The translations under genes and the position numbers were made by a program. DNA of 42,393 nucleotides from Pseudomonadota bacterium (GTDB lineage: Bacteria > Pseudomonadota > Alphaproteobacteria > Puniceispirillales > Marisalimonadaceae): contig JAQBXK010000016.1 of assembly GCA_027625145.1 (NCBI GenBank), positions 1 through 42,393 on the forward strand, in the 5' to 3' direction. Below the pieces are notes generated by a model, which did no database searches, had not been told where the DNA came from, and saw only the letters and a list, made by a program, of their open reading frames with translations. Each line of letters starts with the position of its first letter. Position 1 is the first letter of the stretch. Below are positions 15,667-25,738 of this stretch, piece by piece.

Positions 15667-16587
15667 TTATCCTAAATTAATAAAATTGCCCATAGCACCT
15701 AATGTTAATATTAAACCAACTGTTCTGTTCGATTTAAAAATATTTAATGGAATATTTTTACTTAAATCCCTTAATTTATATATTTGAAATATGAAATGAA
15801 AACTTACTATTAATACACTTAAATACCAGAAAAAATTAGCATTTAATCCTATGCCACTAAGGATAAATAAAGCAGTTGCAAAAAAATATATTGATGCAAT
15901 AAAACGTATTAAAAATGTTTTTGCAGATACGGCAGAGTTTTTTATTCCGTAAATTTCATCTTCATTTCGATCTTGACAACCATATATTGTATCGTAACCA
16001 ATTATCCAAAAAACAGTAGCTAAATACATTGTTAACACACCCCATTCCCAAGATGATCCAGAAGCAGACCAAGCAGTAGGGATTGCCCAACTAAATGTTA
16101 GTCCTAAAAATACCTGAGGCCATTTGGTAAATCTTTTTGCAAGTGGGTAAACTATAATTAAAGGAATAGAGGCTAATGCAATTAACCAAGTGTTAATATT
16201 TAGTTGAATTAAACAAGTTAAGCCAATTAAAAGCATTATTGATAAAAATATAAATGCTCCCAAAAATGAAATATCACCATTAGCTATAGGTCTATTTTTA
16301 GTTCTGGAAATTTTTTTATCGATATTTCTGTCCCAAAGATCATTAATGGTACAGCCCGCTGCACGCATAACAATCGATCCTATCCAAAAAATGCACATTA
16401 GCTCTAAACAGCTTATTAAATTTAAATTAGATAAAGGTAAAATCCACCAGCCAGGAAGTAAAAGTAACCAAAAGCCAATTGGCCTATCAAATCTTCCTAA
16501 TCTAATCCAAGGCAATATTTTTTTAGGTAAAAAAGTCCACCAACCAATTTCTGGCATGTCTGAATTATTTGATTTTAGTTTACTCAT
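15667..16587 (-). CDS. ubiA: 4-hydroxybenzoate polyprenyltransferase
   Basis: Membrane prenyltransferase of ubiquinone synthesis, attaching the polyprenyl tail to 4-hydroxybenzoate. The first Asp-rich motif is NDLWDRNID (82-90), followed by SRTKNRP; the second is in YDTIYGCQDRNEDEIYGIKN. About eight hydrophobic helices and 306 residues fit the family. It is divergent from rsmE across 84 bases. Ubiquinone links dehydrogenases to the respiratory chain that feeds the cytochrome oxidase encoded further on. The same superfamily includes heme O synthase (ctaB, also in this window); the motif RPIGFWLLLLPGWW identifies this one as UbiA. Confidence 0.93.
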   Translation of the reverse strand: MSKLKSNNSDMPEIGWWTFLPKKILPWIRLGRFDRPIGFWLLLLPGWWILPLSNLNLISCLELMCIFWIGSIVMRAAGCTINDLWDRNIDKKISRTKNRPIANGDISFLGAFIFLSIMLLIGLTCLIQLNINTWLIALASIPLIIVYPLAKRFTKWPQVFLGLTFSWAIPTAWSASGSSWEWGVLTMYLATVFWIIGYDTIYGCQDRNEDEIYGIKNSAVSAKTFLIRFIASIYFFATALFILSGIGLNANFFWYLSVLIVSFHFIFQIYKLRDLSKNIPLNIFKSNRTVGLILTLGAMGNFINLG

Positions 16588-16671
16588 AAATAATGCAATA
16601 TCATTTTAGTTTGTTGTATTCAATAAAGTGTTAAAATAAGCTTTAACTTTAAATATTAGGTTTTATCTAAA

Positions 16672-17445
16672 ATGGTAGATTTTTCATATAGTCCCAAGAT
16701 ACGTTTATATGTAAAAAATAAACTTGAATGCGATCAAATATTGTTAATTGAGAATAAACAATTTCATTATTTAATTAACGTAATGAGGAAAAAAAATGAT
16801 GATTGTTTTTTTATTTTCAATGAACTTGATGGTGAATTTATTGCTAAAATAATATCTGTTAATAAAAAAAAATTAACTATTAATATTTTACAAAAATTAA
16901 AGATACCAGAAAAACTATCTGATATTTGGGTTATATTTGCTCCTGTTAAAAAAAATGCAACTGATATCATTATTCAAAAATCAACTGAATTAGGAGTGTC
17001 GCGTATAATTCCAGTTTTAACTGAAAGAACGATTACTAGAAAAATTAATTTAAAACGAATGGAAGATATTGCAATTGAATCATCCGAGCAATCAGAAAGA
17101 GTTACAATTCCTGAGATTATGCCAATACAAGATATGACTAAAGTTATGTCCGAATGGGATATGAATAGAAAAATTTATTATGGAGATGAAACTATAAGAC
17201 ATAATAAAGATAATGCTAAAGATGTGCCACAACAAATAACTCATACTTCTGGCGCTATTTTGATTGGCCCAGAGGGAGGATTTTCTATGAAAGAAATTGA
17301 TTTTTTAAAGTCAAAAAGTTTTGTTATTCCTATTAATTTTGGACCTAGGGTATTGAGATCAGATACAGCGGTAATTAGTGGGTTAGTATTTTGGCATATG
17401 GTTAATGGTGATATGAAGAATTATTCCCAAAATAACATTCTTTAG
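16672..17445 (+). CDS. rsmE: 16S rRNA m3U1498 methyltransferase
   Basis: SPOUT-class methyltransferase that methylates N3 of U1498 in 16S rRNA. The N-terminal PUA-like part contains FHYLINVMRKKNDD (about 31-44). The C-terminal knot shows the S-adenosylmethionine-binding blocks LIGPEGGFS (197-205) and FGPRVLRSDTA (223-233), and QKSTELGV at 102-109. The length of 257 residues is normal. It is followed by gshA on the same strand after about 85 bases. Confidence 0.94.
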   Translation: MVDFSYSPKIRLYVKNKLECDQILLIENKQFHYLINVMRKKNDDCFFIFNELDGEFIAKIISVNKKKLTINILQKLKIPEKLSDIWVIFAPVKKNATDIIIQKSTELGVSRIIPVLTERTITRKINLKRMEDIAIESSEQSERVTIPEIMPIQDMTKVMSEWDMNRKIYYGDETIRHNKDNAKDVPQQITHTSGAILIGPEGGFSMKEIDFLKSKSFVIPINFGPRVLRSDTAVISGLVFWHMVNGDMKNYSQNNIL

Positions 17446-17531
17446 TTTGAAATAATTATTATGTTAAATATTATGTTGTGTTTTACATTTAATGTTCTTA
17501 ATAATTATATCTTAAATCTATGAGGAAAATA

Positions 17532-18878
17532 ATGCCAAAATTAGAATATTCAGATCTTTTAAAATGGTTTAATCAAGGTGAAAAGCCAAGTAAAAACTGG
17601 AAAATTGGAACTGAACATGAAAAATTTGTTTTTTATACTAATAATTTTAAAAGGGTAAGTTATTTAGGAGCCTCTGGTATCAGTGAACTTCTTAATGCTT
17701 TGGCTATTAAAAATAATTGGGTTAAAATCATAGAAAATAATAATACGATAGGGCTTAAAGATGATACAGGCGCGTCCATTTCCCTTGAACCTGGAGGTCA
17801 GCTTGAATTATCAGGCACTCCTCTAGAGAACCTTCACCAAACATGTAAAGAAACAGGTCAACACCTAAAAATTATGAAAGAAGTAATGAGTGGTCTTGGG
17901 TTGTCGATGGTCGGAGTTGGTTATGACCCTAAGTGGGCTAGGTCTGATATTAGCTTTATGCCAAAGGGTCGTTACGAAATTATGAAAAACTATATGCCTA
18001 AAGTTGGACAACTTGGTTTGGATATGATGTTAAGAACTTGTACTATCCAAGTTAACTTAGATTTTTCTAGTGAAAAAGATATGGTTGAAAAGTTTCAAAT
18101 TTCAATGGCTCTTCAATCAGTAGCTACAGCTCTTTTTGCTAATTCCCCTTTTATTGAAGGTAAACCAAGCGGCTACTTGTCTTCAAGAGCTATGGTGTGG
18201 ACTGATACAGATCCATATAGAACTGGAGTACCAGAGATTGTTTTTGATTCTAACTTTGGTTATGAATCATGGTTAAACTACGTTTTAGAAGTTCCTATGT
18301 ATTTTGTTTATAGAGATGGTAAATATATAGATGTTGCAGGAAATTCTTTTGTAGATTTTATGGAAGGAAAATTAAAAGGTTTTGAAGGTCAATACCCAAC
18401 AATAAAAGACTGGGAAGATCATATAACCGTTGCTTTTCCAGAAGTAAGGTTAAAGCAATATCTTGAAATGAGAGGAGCCGATGGTGGCCCATGGAATATA
18501 ATTTGTGCTCTACCTGCTCTATGGGTTGGGTTGCTTTATGATTCTCAATCGCAATCTGACGCATTAAGTTTAGCAAAGCCACTTATGGATGCTAATATTC
18601 TTGAAGAAGGAAGAGTTTCAGCAGCAACATTTGCATTAAACGGTAAGATTGGAAATGTATCTATAGATAAGCTTGCTTCAGACATGCTTGATATTTCTAG
18701 AGATGGTTTAAAAAGGCGAAATAAAATAGACGCAAGAGGGCTTGATGAAAGCCAATTTCTAGATCCTTTATTTTATATTTTAGATAATAAACAAACTGGC
18801 GCTGAAAAATTACTTCAAAAATTTAACGGTTCATGGAACAAAAACATAGACAAAATCTTTATTGAAAACTCTTTTTAA
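17532..18878 (+). CDS. gshA: Glutamate-cysteine ligase, plant/alphaproteobacterial type
   Basis: ATP-dependent ligase joining glutamate and cysteine, the first step of glutathione synthesis. The signature GTEHEKF lies at 26-32, followed by SLEPGGQLELSGTP and RYEIMKNYMP, all characteristic of the class shared by plants and Alphaproteobacteria. An ATG at 17520 is also open, but the sequence ATGAGGAAAATAATG puts an AGGA ribosome site about 5 bases before the ATG at 17532, so I take the latter (MPKLEYSD). This gives 448 residues, normal for the family. It ends convergently with tldD. Confidence 0.94.
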   Translation: MPKLEYSDLLKWFNQGEKPSKNWKIGTEHEKFVFYTNNFKRVSYLGASGISELLNALAIKNNWVKIIENNNTIGLKDDTGASISLEPGGQLELSGTPLENLHQTCKETGQHLKIMKEVMSGLGLSMVGVGYDPKWARSDISFMPKGRYEIMKNYMPKVGQLGLDMMLRTCTIQVNLDFSSEKDMVEKFQISMALQSVATALFANSPFIEGKPSGYLSSRAMVWTDTDPYRTGVPEIVFDSNFGYESWLNYVLEVPMYFVYRDGKYIDVAGNSFVDFMEGKLKGFEGQYPTIKDWEDHITVAFPEVRLKQYLEMRGADGGPWNIICALPALWVGLLYDSQSQSDALSLAKPLMDANILEEGRVSAATFALNGKIGNVSIDKLASDMLDISRDGLKRRNKIDARGLDESQFLDPLFYILDNKQTGAEKLLQKFNGSWNKNIDKIFIENSF

Positions 18879-18879
18879 T

Positions 18880-18906
18880 AATTAGTTAAAAATTTTTTAA
18901 TTAATT
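18880..18906. terminator. AT-only hairpin between convergent gshA and tldD, possible bidirectional terminator
   Basis: An 11-pair stem with one G-T pair (18880-18890 against 18896-18906) and a 5-base loop lies in the 22-base gap between the two stop codons and reaches into the tldD stop. The arms are AT-only except for one G, so the hairpin is weak; the A/T runs on both sides could act as U-tracts in either direction. Position is the main argument. Confidence 0.3.
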
Positions 18907-20349
18907 CATCTCTGTGCCACCAATAGTTATTCCTCCCATTAATAAAGTAGGTTGTCCAACTCCAACAGGAACGCCTTGTCCATCTTTGCCGCATGTTCCA
19001 ATTCCATCATCTAAAGCTAAATCATTTCCAATAAGAGAAATTTTTGACATTGCATCAGGACCATTGCCTATTAAAGTTGCTCCCTTAAGTGGTTGTTTTA
19101 TTTTTCCATCCTCAACTAAATATGCTTCTGAAGCAGAAAAAACAAATTTTCCATTAGTTATGTCAACTTGGCCGCCAGAAAAATTTACAGCATAAATCCC
19201 TTTTTTTAATGACTGTATAATCTCTTGTGGGTCAATATTTCCATTATCCATATAGGTGTTTGTCATTCTTGGCATAGGGTAATGAGCATAAGATTGTCTT
19301 CGACCATTTCCTGTAGGCTTCATATTCATCAGTCGGGCATTTTGTCTATCTTGCATGTAGTTTTTCAATATACCATCCTCAATCAGAATATTTTTTGATG
19401 ATTTAGTCCCTTCATCATCAATTGTAATTGATCCTCTCTTATTTTCTATCGTTCCGTCGTCTATTACAGTAACTCCTTTTGCTGTAACTTGTTCTCCAAT
19501 TCGGCCAGAGAAAATTGAGGTGCCTTTTCTATTAAAGTCACCTTCTAGGCCATGACCAACAGCTTCATGGAGCATAACGCCTGGCCAACCAGGACCAAGT
19601 ATGACAGGCATTTCTCCAGCAGGAGTTGGAATTGATTCTAAATTTGTTGAGGCAATTCTTAAGGCTTCGTTAACCTGACTTTGCCACTTTTCTTTATTGA
19701 TCCATTCCTCGTACTTGCCTCTTCCACCGCATCCAGAACTTCCTGTTTCTCTTCTTCCACTTTGTTCTACTACCAGTGAAACATTTAACCTAACTAATGG
19801 CCTGATATCTGCTGATCTTTCACCGTTTGCTCTCAATATTTGTATAGCTTGATAAGATGCTGACAAAGATGCTGAAACTTGAACAACTCTTGTATCAAGA
19901 GATCTTGCATAAGCATCGATTTCTTCCAAAAGATTTGTCTTAACTTGAAATGAAGTTCCTTCAATTGGATTGATTGAAGTATAAAGCGGTTTGTTTACTC
20001 CGTGAGATGGTGCTTCTGACATTATTCCTGAATAATTTTTAGACACAGACTTTACTGTTTCAGAAGCTCTATTAAGAGCCTCCTCTGAGAGTTCGCCTGA
20101 ATGAGCAAATCCTTTAGCTTCATCAGCGATAGCTCTTAATCCAAAGCCTTGAGTAGTATCATATGCAACATTTTTCATTCTTCCATCATCAAATGAAAAA
20201 GACTCTGACTTAGTAGATTCTAAATATAACTCTCCATCATCAGCGGTTTCTAGTGCATTAGAAACTATGGATTGAACCTTATTAAGATCAAAGTCATTAT
20301 CTTCAAAAAAAATTTTGTCTGTAATTTCTAATGATGATTTATTTTGCAT
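18901..20349 (-). CDS. tldD: TldD metalloprotease subunit
   Basis: The catalytic half of the TldD/TldE protease, which trims unfolded or modified peptides in the cytosol. The metal-binding motif HEAVGHGLEGDF starts at His261 (His261, Glu262, His266). Further TldD blocks are RRETGSSGCGGRG, SITIDDEGT, NARLMNMKPTGNGRRQ and the C-terminal GTCGKDGQGVPVGVGQPTLLMGG. The length of 482 residues is typical. A GAGG ribosome site precedes the ATG. Its partner pmbA is at 6856-8187, on the same strand but not adjacent. It is divergent from the cytochrome oxidase operon. Confidence 0.95.
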   Translation of the reverse strand: MQNKSSLEITDKIFFEDNDFDLNKVQSIVSNALETADDGELYLESTKSESFSFDDGRMKNVAYDTTQGFGLRAIADEAKGFAHSGELSEEALNRASETVKSVSKNYSGIMSEAPSHGVNKPLYTSINPIEGTSFQVKTNLLEEIDAYARSLDTRVVQVSASLSASYQAIQILRANGERSADIRPLVRLNVSLVVEQSGRRETGSSGCGGRGKYEEWINKEKWQSQVNEALRIASTNLESIPTPAGEMPVILGPGWPGVMLHEAVGHGLEGDFNRKGTSIFSGRIGEQVTAKGVTVIDDGTIENKRGSITIDDEGTKSSKNILIEDGILKNYMQDRQNARLMNMKPTGNGRRQSYAHYPMPRMTNTYMDNGNIDPQEIIQSLKKGIYAVNFSGGQVDITNGKFVFSASEAYLVEDGKIKQPLKGATLIGNGPDAMSKISLIGNDLALDDGIGTCGKDGQGVPVGVGQPTLLMGGITIGGTEMN

Positions 20350-20642
20350 ATTATTAGTACCTCAATTATTTTAAAATATGTTAATATTATAGGTATTAAA
20401 GTGACAGTTTGATCTATTTTTCGCAAGATCAATTATAAAAATTTTTTTTTTAAACAAGCTTGTTTAATTAATATACAAAATATTAAATTATTTTGCTATT
20501 TGACCTAGTATTTTAGTAAAAAAAGTTTTAAGTAATACCATATAATTATATATTAGAATCATTATAAATTTTTATTTAAAAATTAGTAACTTTTTTAATA
20601 TAAATTCTATTAGTTTAAAGGATGATTTGAGGAGCAAGCATA
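20350..20642. promoter_or_regulatory. Divergent control region between tldD and the cytochrome oxidase operon
   Basis: The largest gap in the window (293 bases), without a credible ORF. It contains an interrupted inverted repeat (TTGATCT at 20409-20415 and AGATCAA at 20426-20432), a run of nine T (20442-20450) and an 18-base perfect palindrome at 20450-20467. Towards coxB there is a possible -35 (TTGACC, 20500-20505) and, separately, a TATAAT at 20541-20546; they are not properly spaced with each other, so the promoter is not fixed. A GAGGAG ribosome site before coxB lies at 20629-20634. Confidence 0.45.
20450..20467. repeat. 18-base perfect palindrome upstream of coxB
   Basis: TTAAACAAGCTTGTTTAA reads the same on both strands. 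It is preceded by a T-run on the plus strand, so it does not have the stem-then-T order of a terminator in either direction. It could be an operator. By rough reasoning a perfect 18-base palindrome may occur about once by chance in 40 kb of DNA this AT-rich; its place in the main control region is what makes it worth listing. Confidence 0.5.
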
Positions 20643-21512
20643 ATGAGACAAGATTTCCCAACTTTTTTAAGATGTTGGTTTAAAAATATTCATTGTATGT
20701 CATTGGGAGTGTTTATTTCTTTAATTTCTTTTCCAAATTTAACTTTTGCATCAGAGCCTAAGCCATGGCAGATGGATCTTCAAGAACCAGCGGGCATAAT
20801 TGCAAGTAAAGCAACAGACCTTCATAACTTTTTATTAATTGTTATCACATTGATTTCAGTTTTTGTCCTTGGTTTGCTAATTTATGTATGTATTAAATTC
20901 CGTGAAAAACCAGGTGTCAAGCCTTCTAAAACATCTCATAACACTATAATAGAAATTATATGGACAGTAGTCCCAGTGCTTATTTTGGTTGTTATAGCAG
21001 TTCCATCATTTAAACTTTTATATCTTACTGAAGCCGACAAGCCTGTTGATATGGTTATAAAAGTTACGGGTAATCAATGGTATTGGAACTATGAATACCC
21101 TGATCAAGATATATCTTTTGATTCTTATATGATTGCAGAGGCTGATTTAAAAGAAAATCAAAAACGGATGTTAGATGTAGACAATCCTCTTGTTGTTCCT
21201 GAGGGAACCCGGATTAAATTTCTTATTACTGGCAATGATGTAATGCATTCATTTTTTGTTCCTTCTCTAGCGTTGCAAGTATATTCAATCGCTGGACGAA
21301 TAAATGAATTGTGGACTGAAGTTCCTGTAGGTAAGAAAAAATATTATGGACAATGTAATCAGATATGTGGAGTTAATCATGCATACATGCCAATTGTCAT
21401 TCAAGCTCTTCCTAAAGATGAGTATGATAAGTGGTTAAGTGAGGCAAAAGTTAAGTTTGCTAATAATACAAATTTAGAGCCAAATAAAGTTGCACTTTTA
21501 GATAAAGAATAA
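20643..21512 (+). CDS. coxB: Cytochrome c oxidase subunit II
   Basis: The CuA-bearing subunit that takes electrons from cytochrome c. It has a signal peptide (cut likely after NLTFA), two membrane helices (about 61-84 and 103-122), the aromatic electron-entry motif QWYWNYEY (145-152), and a periplasmic CuA domain. CuA ligands seen are His202 (VMHSFF), Cys238 and Cys242 (QCNQICG), His246 and Met249 (NHAYMP). The residue between the cysteines that is normally Glu (CSEICG/CSELCG) is Gln240; see findings. The length of 289 residues is typical. A strong GAGGAG ribosome site precedes the ATG. It is the first gene of the oxidase operon. Confidence 0.96.
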   Translation: MRQDFPTFLRCWFKNIHCMSLGVFISLISFPNLTFASEPKPWQMDLQEPAGIIASKATDLHNFLLIVITLISVFVLGLLIYVCIKFREKPGVKPSKTSHNTIIEIIWTVVPVLILVVIAVPSFKLLYLTEADKPVDMVIKVTGNQWYWNYEYPDQDISFDSYMIAEADLKENQKRMLDVDNPLVVPEGTRIKFLITGNDVMHSFFVPSLALQVYSIAGRINELWTEVPVGKKKYYGQCNQICGVNHAYMPIVIQALPKDEYDKWLSEAKVKFANNTNLEPNKVALLDKE

Positions 21513-23135
<1,623 letters not shown>

Positions 23136-23160
23136 TAAATTCATTTTAAGGTAGTGTAAT

Positions 23161-24072
23161 TTGGTTATTAAAACAGAAGTTAATAACACGGCTGTAAATA
23201 TAGATCTTGTTGGATCTCCAAAAGATTTTTTTGAATTAATGAAGCCTCGTGTTATGTCACTTGTAGTATTTACTGCTTTTGTAGGTTATTATGCCGCTGC
23301 TTCAAGTGATTCACATGACTTGCATCCAATTTTAGCATCTATAGGCATCCTTGCAGTAGCAATAGGCGCCGGTGCTTCAGGTGTTCTAAATCAATGGTAT
23401 GATAGGGATATTGATAGTATCATGGATAGAACGAAGGATAGACCAATACCATCTGGTAGAATAGATCCTTCAGAAGCATTGGCTTTCGGAATTATTACTT
23501 CGATACTTTCTATCATAATATTAGGACTTTCTATAAATTGGCTTGCTGCTGGTTTGTTAGGTTTTACAATATTATTTTATGCAATTTTTTATACAGTTTT
23601 TCTTAAAAGATCTACAGTACAGAATATTGTCATAGGAGGAGCAGCGGGAGCATTTCCACCTGTTATTGGTTTTTCATTTGTTACAGGAGGAGTATCATTA
23701 GAACCTATATTACTATTTGGCATTATATTTTTTTGGACTCCCCCTCATTTCTGGGCATTAGCATTAATAAAACAAGATGATTATAAGTTAGCTAAGATAC
23801 CAATGCTTCCAATTGTACATGGAGAAAAAATTACTAAAAAATATATATTATATTATATTTTAATATTAATACCATTTTCATTTTTACCATTTTTCTTTAA
23901 TTTTTCTGGCTACATATATCTGACTATTTCAGCACTTTTAGGAATTGAACTTTTAAGACGTTCATATAAACTAATAAAAGGGCATATAGATTCTGAAAAA
24001 AAAATGTTTTTTTACTCAATTTTTTATCTCTTTTTTCTATTCCTTGGAATATGTTTAGATAAATTTTTATAG
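23161..24072 (+). CDS. ctaB: Protoheme IX farnesyltransferase (heme O synthase)
   Basis: Membrane enzyme that adds a farnesyl group to heme B, on the way to heme A for the oxidase. The substrate motif NQWYDRDIDSIMDRTKDRP (77-95) is diagnostic, and about eight helices fit the UbiA superfamily. The start is TTG at 23161 with AAGG about 9 bases upstream; the next in-frame ATG would cut into the family's conserved N-terminal LMKPRVMSLVVFTAF block, so TTG is preferred. The length is 303 residues. It sits between coxA and the assembly genes. Heme A synthase (ctaA) is not in the window. Confidence 0.95.
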   Translation: MVIKTEVNNTAVNIDLVGSPKDFFELMKPRVMSLVVFTAFVGYYAAASSDSHDLHPILASIGILAVAIGAGASGVLNQWYDRDIDSIMDRTKDRPIPSGRIDPSEALAFGIITSILSIIILGLSINWLAAGLLGFTILFYAIFYTVFLKRSTVQNIVIGGAAGAFPPVIGFSFVTGGVSLEPILLFGIIFFWTPPHFWALALIKQDDYKLAKIPMLPIVHGEKITKKYILYYILILIPFSFLPFFFNFSGYIYLTISALLGIELLRRSYKLIKGHIDSEKKMFFYSIFYLFFLFLGICLDKFL

Positions 24073-24088
24073 AAAGCATACAAAAAAT

Positions 24089-24232
24089 ATGAAGAATAAA
24101 AATGATCCTGATTATATCAAATTTTTTTATAAAAATAGAAAATCAAAAAACCTAATTACCCTCCTTATTATAGTAAGCTTAGTTGTTTTATTCTTTTTAA
24201 TAACTATTATAAGAATGGATATAACTGCGTAG
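24089..24232 (+). CDS. Small single-helix oxidase-operon protein (CoxF-like)
   Basis: A 47-residue protein, easily missed because of its size. It has a charged N-terminus (MKNKNDPDYIKFFYKNRKSKN) and one membrane helix (about 22-42, LITLLIIVSLVVLFFLITII). A small protein of this shape, with a DPxY-type start, is commonly found between ctaB and ctaG in alphaproteobacterial oxidase operons and is sometimes named CoxF; its role is not well defined. It begins 16 bases after ctaB, and its TAG is followed at once by the ATG of ctaG, so translation is likely coupled. Confidence 0.8.
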   Translation: MKNKNDPDYIKFFYKNRKSKNLITLLIIVSLVVLFFLITIIRMDITA

Positions 24233-24775
24233 ATGGTTACTTGGTTAATTAATAAAAATAATCGGCTTTTATTTTATATAGCTATACTAGTATTTACTAT
24301 GATTGGTTTGGCTTTTGCATCAGTCCCTTTGTATGATTTGTTTTGTAGGGTAACTGGCTATGGAGGAACTACACAAAAATCGACATTAGCACCTGGTTCT
24401 AATGGAAATTACAGGGATATACAAATAAGGTTTGATGCTAACATATCGAGTGAACTGAATTGGCAATTCTCGGCTCCGCAGAAAGAATTAATAGTTCAGC
24501 CAGGCATTCAACAAATAGTATACTATACAGCAAAAAATTTATCAAACAAACCAACTACTGGAAGTGCAACATATAATGTTTCTCCTCCTAAAGCGGGAAG
24601 CGTTTTTATGAAAGTAGATTGTTTTTGTTTTGTAGAGCAAACTATTCAGCCAGGAGAAGAAATAAAAATGCCTGTATCATTTTATGTTGATCCAAGTATT
24701 GAAGATGATAAAAATTTTCAAAATCTAAGTGAAATTACATTATCATACACATTTTTTAAAATAGATGATAAATAG
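24233..24775 (+). CDS. ctaG: Cytochrome c oxidase copper-assembly protein CtaG/Cox11
   Basis: Membrane-anchored copper chaperone that delivers copper to the CuB site of subunit I. One N-terminal helix (about 11-31) is followed by SVPLYDLFCRVTGYGG with conserved Cys38, and the copper-binding CFCF motif (Cys130, Cys132) in KVDCFCFVEQ. The C-terminal beta domain faces the periplasm. The length of 180 residues is typical. It is directly joined to the small CoxF-like gene upstream; coxC follows after about 105 bases. Confidence 0.96.
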   Translation: MVTWLINKNNRLLFYIAILVFTMIGLAFASVPLYDLFCRVTGYGGTTQKSTLAPGSNGNYRDIQIRFDANISSELNWQFSAPQKELIVQPGIQQIVYYTAKNLSNKPTTGSATYNVSPPKAGSVFMKVDCFCFVEQTIQPGEEIKMPVSFYVDPSIEDDKNFQNLSEITLSYTFFKIDDK

Positions 24776-24880
24776 AAATAAATATAAAATTAACTTTCAC
24801 ATATTATAATTTTTGTACTATATAATAATGATTTATAGTTACTTATATTGTATTAAAAAAATGTTAAAATGGAGTAGCAA

Positions 24881-25666
24881 ATGAGCGTTGAACAAAAACA
24901 TCAATATCATCTAGTTGAACCTAGCCCATGGCCTGCAGTAGGCGCTGCTTCAGCATTTACATTGGTATTGGGTCTTACACTTTTTATGCATGAATATCCA
25001 TATAGCATTTATTTTTTAACAGCCGGTTTTGTAATGGTTTTAGCTACTATGTTCTTCTGGTGGAGAGATGTGGTAAGAGAAGCGGAATATCAAGGTCATC
25101 ATACTCCAATAGTTCAAATAGGTATGAGATATGGAATGATATTTTTCATTTGCTCAGAAGTAATGTTTTTTGTAGCTTTTTTTTGGGCCTTTTTTGACTC
25201 TAGTTTATATCCTGATACTGGTGTTTGGCCTCCTGAAGGAATAGTTGCATTCGACCCTTTTGATCTCCCACTTATTAATACCATGATATTATTATTATCA
25301 GGTTGCACTGTTACTTGGTCACATCATGCTTTGCTAAATAATAACAGAAAAGACTTTATTAGAGGTTTAATACTAACGGTAATATTAGGGGCATGTTTTA
25401 CAATTTTACAAGCATATGAATATAGTCATGCTGCATTTGGTTTTACAGATGGTATATATGCATCTACTTTTTATATGGCAACAGGTTTTCACGGTTTTCA
25501 TGTTTTGGTAGGAACAATATTCTTAGCAGTTTGTTTGTTTAGAGGTATTAAAGGACACTTTACACCTGAACATCATTTTGGCTTTGAAGCCGCTGCATGG
25601 TATTGGCATTTTGTTGATGTGGTTTGGTTGTTTTTATTTGTATGTATATATTGGTGGGGTGCTTAA
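24881..25666 (+). CDS. coxC: Cytochrome c oxidase subunit III
   Basis: The non-catalytic seven-helix subunit that stabilises the oxidase core and proton uptake. Conserved blocks are [12 protein letters not shown] at the start, [35 protein letters not shown] (Glu93), and the C-terminal [19 protein letters not shown]. The length of 261 residues is normal. GGAG occurs before the ATG. The 105-base gap from ctaG could hold a separate promoter, although I cannot point to one. Confidence 0.97.
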   Translation: MSVEQKHQYHLVEPSPWPAVGAASAFTLVLGLTLFMHEYPYSIYFLTAGFVMVLATMFFWWRDVVREAEYQGHHTPIVQIGMRYGMIFFICSEVMFFVAFFWAFFDSSLYPDTGVWPPEGIVAFDPFDLPLINTMILLLSGCTVTWSHHALLNNNRKDFIRGLILTVILGACFTILQAYEYSHAAFGFTDGIYASTFYMATGFHGFHVLVGTIFLAVCLFRGIKGHFTPEHHFGFEAAAWYWHFVDVVWLFLFVCIYWWGA

Positions 25667-25738
25667 TAATTTTTAATGTAATCAAAAATTAACTTCAATG
25701 TATAAATTTTATAGGAGATAAATATAGTATTTAGGCCA

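Noticed and set aside
20442-20467. T-run plus palindrome upstream of coxB as a terminator
   Set aside because: The T-run precedes the palindrome on the plus strand, and on the minus strand it becomes A after the stem. Neither strand has the stem-then-U order needed.
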